In this document: positions 58,127 through 62,653 of the stretch, in pieces
Layout of the letters: each line of letters starts with the position of its first letter
Position numbering within the stretch: the stretch's first letter is position 1
Origin: Polytrichum commune
Lineage: Eukaryota; Streptophyta; Polytrichopsida; Polytrichales; Polytrichaceae
Direction of reading: 5' to 3'
Assembly: GCA_950295325.1 (NCBI GenBank)
Contig: OX485808.1
Coordinates: 38,462,527 to 38,525,179, forward strand
DNA: 62,653 bases
Notes under the pieces: generated by a model
Seen by the model: the letters and a program-made list of their open reading frames with translations, nothing else
The model's database searches: none
What the model was told of the DNA's origin: nothing
Position numbers and translations under genes: made by a program

Positions 58127-58480
58127 TTATGCGGGGTCTTGGAGATCATTAATAGTTTGTCGATTTTCTAGCCTACGTTTGTGGACTAATATGGAGTGTG
58201 CATATTGTATGGCGATTATGTTAATTTGTTTAAACGTGTTTTTGATCTTCATGATGGGGATTGTGAATGTTGTTTCCAGTTTTCTCATTGATGGGATATG
58301 TGTTGTACCTCTTGCTCCTGCAACTAGTACCATGAGTGGGGCTACGTTCCAACCTTTTGCTACGATGTTGTTTATGAGTGGTTGGTATTTAGTGATTTTT
58401 TTGTCCAGGGTTTCAATGGCGAATCTATCATTGTAGTATGTGAATTCGATGAACTGTACGGTGATATCAAGTGTAGGGGT
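58127..58480 (-). mobile_element. C-terminal fragment of a non-LTR reverse-transcriptase-type polyprotein
   Basis: On the minus strand, about 118 residues read ITVQFIEFTYYNDRFA, then KYQPLINNIVAKGWNVAPL, then VLVAGARGTTHIPSMRKLE, then NIIAIQYAHSILVHKRRLEN, ending near NDLQDPA and a stop. This order is what I know from the C-terminal tail that follows the reverse transcriptase in some LINE-like proteins. There is no polymerase core: upstream coding stops at a 13-base G run (58485-58497). It is a 5'-truncated relic. Confidence 0.45.
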
Positions 58481-60187
58481 TTCTGGGGGGGGGGGGGTGG
58501 TTATATGGGTGGCCTATAATGCATAATATGTCGATGTTGAGGTACACTCAATATAGGTTTTGTGAACAAGGCGGCCTTCAAGAATGCAAGGGCAACTTTT
58601 TTTTAAAGTTGGGTAGGGCATGCACCATATTTCAGTTGGGTTCAGAAAAAGTTTTTTCTTAGATTGCCCAAGGGTTGCAGGTCGTGGGCCCCGACCGTTA
58701 TTAGACACCCCTCCCCAAAAAGCTCAATGAGGATGCTTTAGCGTCCTCCTAAAATATAATGGAGTGTTGTAAATCACAAGTCTCTTGAGTTAGGGTGTGT
58801 GCAAAGAACTTGGTAGAGTGTGAAGTTACTAGAAAGATTTTCCTCAAATGGAGAGGAGAGCATCAACGAATATCCCCGTACACGTAAATACGTAGAGCAG
58901 GAGTGAAGCGCTATATACGGGAGTTAAGCAGCCACATACGGTGGTGGCCTTCAGTAACGCCAGGGTGACCCGACGTTTCGGAGGGTCGTCACAGGTTTTA
59001 GTAACGGGCCGGGTGACGCGACGTTGCAGCAGTCCGGCATGGCTCCAATGCGCTCCCGCGCGCCGGGTGACCCGGCGTTCCAGGGGTTCGGGGTGGGCGA
59101 CAAGGCACCGACCCGACCCGTCCTCCTCTCGTCCTCTCCCGCCCTTCGTCAAGCGGCTCTTGCTCGCTCGTGTTCTCGTGCTACAAAGGTTCGTGATTCC
59201 TTTGCTTTTTATAAGCTTCGCAGTTGGAATTTCGCACTGCCGAATCTATGCAGCACGAGATTCGTGGATGTCGATCCCCATGCCTATTTCAGGTTCTCTT
59301 TTGAGGTATTTTGGTGTCGGTAACCGTTCTTTCGTTTAGTCGATCTCGTGCGGTTTGGTTCCAGTTCTGTTTAACTTAATTACTAACACAACCGGGACGG
59401 TGGAATGCTGGAACCAGTGGATGCATGTGCTATTGCAAATTTTCCTGAGAGGTGGAGCGGGTGTGTGGAGGAAACTTTTCTTTCGTGGCTTATGTGTTTT
59501 TTTTTGTATTGTGCATAATCGTGTATATCCTTTTCCAGGCGGTTTTCGAGTATGTTTGCGACTTTAAAGTGGCCCCGTCTTTGGCTGTTCCGGGGGGTGT
59601 AATGTTTCTGAGACTTTGGAATTCGTTTTATGTGTAAGTGACTCATAGAATTGTTGACACGGGCGGATAATCGAGTTTGTCGAGGTTTGAGAAAGAGATT
59701 ATTTGTCAAAGGCTTTAGAGAGTGTGTTTCGTGTTTTAATATCCTGGAAGGAACCAGCCGACTTCAGTTAAGTTGCTGAGGACTTGGTAAAAGCTCCGTG
59801 TGCATGTCTGAGCATGTCTTCTAGCATGTCGCTGTATGCTGTGATTCAAATGTCAGCCTGTCAAGCTTTTCCGTGCATGTTCAGCGAGTAGGACATTTTG
59901 TGTTTAATTCTGCGCGGGGTATATGAATCATGACATTACGGGTTGGGAAGGGATTAGATAGCTAGCTCATGTGTGTGAAAGAACCTCGGAGAAGCTCAAT
60001 GCTGGACATTCTTTCTATTTTGGCATCTTCCGTTGTGTGTGCATCAGTTACTTTGGATGAAAGACTTCTCATCTCCCAGTTGTCTGAGCAACTTCTGTCC
60101 AATAATTAATAGACTATGCATACGTAGTGATGATGATCGGCCTTATCCTTTGAACGCTCCTTCTGCGCAGATCGACAGAATTCAAGG
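58481..60187. other. Probable promoter and 5' UTR region of the serine-rich gene
   Basis: A GC-rich stretch (58940-59170) is followed by tttttataagcttcg near 59205, a possible TATA-like element. A GAG|GTATTT donor near 59306 and a GCGCAG acceptor at 60170 could bound a 5' UTR intron ending 17 bases before the ATG. The three GGGTGACSCGRCGTT copies are described under findings. The open frame at 58941-59339 is not supported as protein-coding. Confidence 0.35.
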
Positions 60188-61002
60188 ATGCACGCCTCCA
60201 ATCTCCTAAAGGCAGTCCTAAAGCCACGTTCGATGTCAGCGAAATCGAGTAAGAATTCATCGAGTCTCGGTGATCATGGTGCAAAATCCAAACGCTCCAT
60301 GTCTTTTGACAGCTGTCTTACTTCTGCTGCTTCCATAACAGCCAAGAAGTTACTCTCTGCGTCTTCTTCAACAGTGAAAATGACATGCATGTGTTCACCT
60401 ACCAACCACCCTGGCTCATTCCGGTGCCGGTTACACCGTGCACAATCTGCTACTATCGTGCCTTCAAGCTCGTGCAATGAAGGCTATTCGGCAGAATCAA
60501 ATAAAGAGGTGGAGCATGCCGAAGACGATGATAGCAGTATTCTAAACGAAGTTAACCGCACTATACCAGGCTGGTCTCGCTCTTTGTCGAGTCGTCCTCA
60601 AGGAAGAACAAGCAGACTAAACCAGATGACGTTGGGCCGAGAAACGAAGGAACTCGATCCTCATCAAGACGATACTACCGTTCCACCTCCAGAGGAGTAA
60701 GTCTATATTGACTTTACCGCTGAATTTGCATGTAGTCCTCATCACGCAAAATTCTTTGTCCGCTCTGTTCTGCGAAAGTTTGTAAGAACTATAGGATATG
60801 TTTTGTTTGCAGAGAACACCTGAGGAATCTGAAGATCTCCATCAGCACTGAAACGAATCCACATTCCACAATTGGGCAGACTTCAGGGATCCCTAACATG
60901 ATGGACGATTTGCCAAGAGAGATCTCGACAATTTTCTGCCAGAGCACTTCAAAGAAAGCTTTGGATGTATTCGATCGCAGCATGACCAGGATGTATAAGT
61001 GA
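60188..61002 (+). CDS. Serine-rich protein with CMCSPTNHPGSFRC core
   Basis: Two exons, 60188-60696 and 60813-61002 (GTAAGT donor, TTTGCAG acceptor, phase 2), encode 232 residues. The signature CMCSPTNHPGSFRCRLHR lies at residues 67-84 and identifies the small plant family annotated as 'serine-rich protein-related'; its Cys/His residues could bind metal, but this is not established. The N-terminal third is Ser/Lys-rich and the second third acidic. The second exon encodes a less conserved tail (DDLPREISTIFC). No signal peptide or membrane segment. Molecular role unknown to me. The start is the first ATG after a likely 5' UTR acceptor. Without splicing, the protein would stop at residue 170. 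Confidence 0.85.
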
Positions 61003-62653
61003 CCGGATCGTCCATGTGTATCATAATTACGTTGGTGCAGCACCACGACCCTGAAGTGTACAAAATCAGAGACAGTCACAAGAGGCCAGTGATAGAACGA
61101 ACTCATGTCCTGTAAATAATCATTGAAGGACGGAAAACTCATGTAACGTAGCGGTACATACTTGATCCTTTTTGTGTTAGTCCACTATCGACGGAATAGC
61201 ACCGTTTTATGTCATGATATATGGCATAATGGCACGTACGTAGGCCGTAAAATTGGGAGTGGTGAACTGAACTTGTGCAGAACAGGTCTTCCTCAGGTTT
61301 GGCAGGGGCCATCACACAGTTGTTAATTACCTGACATGCAATTAAACGCCTCAATCTGCTAGGTCGACTTTTCATAGCATGACTTGTCCAAACTTCTGTG
61401 ACTTGAAACGGCGTATTTTCAGATGAAGCTCCCCTAACGTCAAATAACAATCCTCTGGCAAAGACGCTGTGAAGTGATGTGCTCGTCTGTTCAACCAATG
61501 CTAGTAATCGTTGACGTGAAATCATCTATTAGCTTTTCGCTCTCTTACACCTGCCACTCCCCAGGGATGGAGGCAAGCAATTTCATAGCAACCTCGTCAA
61601 GATGCCTCGCCCTGAACTTGAGACGGCGTCTGCTGGCGTCTATTCCTTAATATCGGGTCCTCGTCACGCTCGGTGTTGGAGTGGATGTCTATTTTATGGA
61701 GCACTTTCCCTTTGCCAACGAATCTCTTCTTGCCTTCGTTGCGATGATCACCACTCTGGTTTTCCCTAATGCCATTTCAGCAAACCGCATCTTGTAATTG
61801 CCTTTGCAAGGTATAAGTGCAAGTTAACCTAATTCATGTTTCATCATTCTTTCTGCTGAATCTTATGCAGCGGCAGTGTCTTAAGAACTTCGGCTACGTT
61901 GCTGTGGTTTAATTCCCGTGGGACTCGTATTATTTTCAAAGAAGTATTGTACGCATCCTTGTGTGCTCCACACAATCTCTCCCGGGATCGTTGGTGCAGG
62001 CCACCTCTGTAGTTGCTGGATAAGTAACCCCCGTGGAAGCACTTATAATGGCTTTGGCCCTCCTCATTAATGTGTAGCAAGTGCTCACTGTTCTGAAGGG
62101 CGTTTCTCTGACAGAAACTCTGCTTGCGCTTTGCTGTTATGATCAGGCCGCTGATAAATCCACGAAGCAACATCTTGCCGTTCTTCTCCTATTCGGGTTC
62201 TATTCTATCGGCATTCTCTTCCAGCCATAGTACGTTTCTCCGTTGGTATAAGGTAAGTGGGGCCTTAAACGGACACTTTGAGCTTTGCCCCCACTCCTTG
62301 TAGGATATGAAACACGCAATTAGTGCGAGATGATTGCCAAATCCAAATCTTTGCTGTAGCCATTTTCCTCATACTTGGCTGATTTGATACCGGAATTACT
62401 TTCAAAGACCCAGAAGTACTAGTCTAGACCAGGTAATTTGAGATGAACCGGCAATACTAATTATTGGAGTCAAGTTATTACGTTGGATGGATGAGATGTA
62501 TTCTCATATGCGAGGATCTTCTCTTGCCTTTGCCCACGGCCCAACATGCCTTGCCCACACTTCAGGAAGCGCACATCCTTAGAAGCTTGACTCATACTCT
62601 TTGGGTAAGACACCAACAATTCTTCTCATTGAATGCAGAAACCAACAGGAATC
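61003..62653. other. 3' flank, no supported gene
   Basis: Minus-strand open frames at 61139-61525 and 61844-62173 have no recognisable motifs, splice context or codon pattern, and I do not call them. A dispersed-repeat phrase near 62310 resembles 47551. Confidence 0.35.

Noticed and set aside
58062-58436. 124-residue hydrophobic plus-strand ORF
   Set aside because: It is the antisense of the reverse-transcriptase tail; hydrophobicity comes from reading the complementary strand.
60789-61142. 117-residue minus-strand ORF
   Set aside because: Overlaps exon 2 of the serine-rich gene, which has splice signals and continues the frame; the antisense frame has no motif.
61139-62173. Two minus-strand ORFs near the window end
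   Set aside because: No recognised domain, no splice context and no codon evidence; kept out of the gene list.

Overview
This is nuclear DNA of a land plant. Its genes carry GT-AG introns and match plant families: a DUF688 protein, a FIGNL1-interacting regulator (FLIP/FIRRM), a Gfo/Idh/MocA oxidoreductase and a serine-rich protein with a CMCSPTNHPGSFRC core. Plant-style DNA transposons and a tRNA-headed SINE-like segment fill much of the rest. The DUF7869-type and ParB-like mobile-element proteins make me lean to a non-flowering lineage (bryophyte, lycophyte or fern), but that is inference and the species cannot be named.

Layout. 0.9-2.3 kb: intronless Myb/SANT-like gene of the type carried by PIF/Harbinger transposons (minus strand). 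4.07-5.08 kb: non-autonomous CACTA-like element with a tRNA-derived segment inside. 5.70-6.20 kb: small MITE with TAA target duplications. 6.7-7.3 kb: degenerate ~155-bp repeats in the upstream region of the DUF688 gene (9.27-11.34 kb, plus). 12.66-31.88 kb: candidate giant DNA transposon (see below). 31.9-37.4 kb: AT-rich, mostly without recognisable genes. 37.43-41.50 kb: complete 12-exon Gfo/Idh/MocA-family gene (minus). 42.4-44.6 kb: two tandem duplications. 49.34-53.86 kb: FLIP/FIRRM homologue (plus, 5' end unresolved). 55.52-56.40 kb: foldback element with an 8-bp target duplication. 58.1-58.5 kb: reverse-transcriptase tail fragment (minus). 60.19-61.00 kb: two-exon serine-rich protein gene (plus).

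The most unusual object is the 19.2-kb interval 12663-31881. It is bounded by inverted ends reading GGGGYGGTTTACACTATGG, each next to TAA. Inside are a DUF7869-type protein with a candidate acidic triad (minus strand, one frame break), a ParB/Srx-like protein (plus strand, one apparent frame break and one in-frame stop), and two plus-strand ORFs, each built from an internally duplicated module. It also holds at least 14 copies of a palindrome family, some in tandem double-hairpin arrays and one extended to a 110-nt near-perfect inverted repeat in an intron. The small MITE at 5.7-6.2 kb shares a 22-nt subterminal block with the right end of this interval, so the two belong to one terminal family. 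The four host genes look ordinary and intact. I see no functional link between them, nor between them and the mobile elements.
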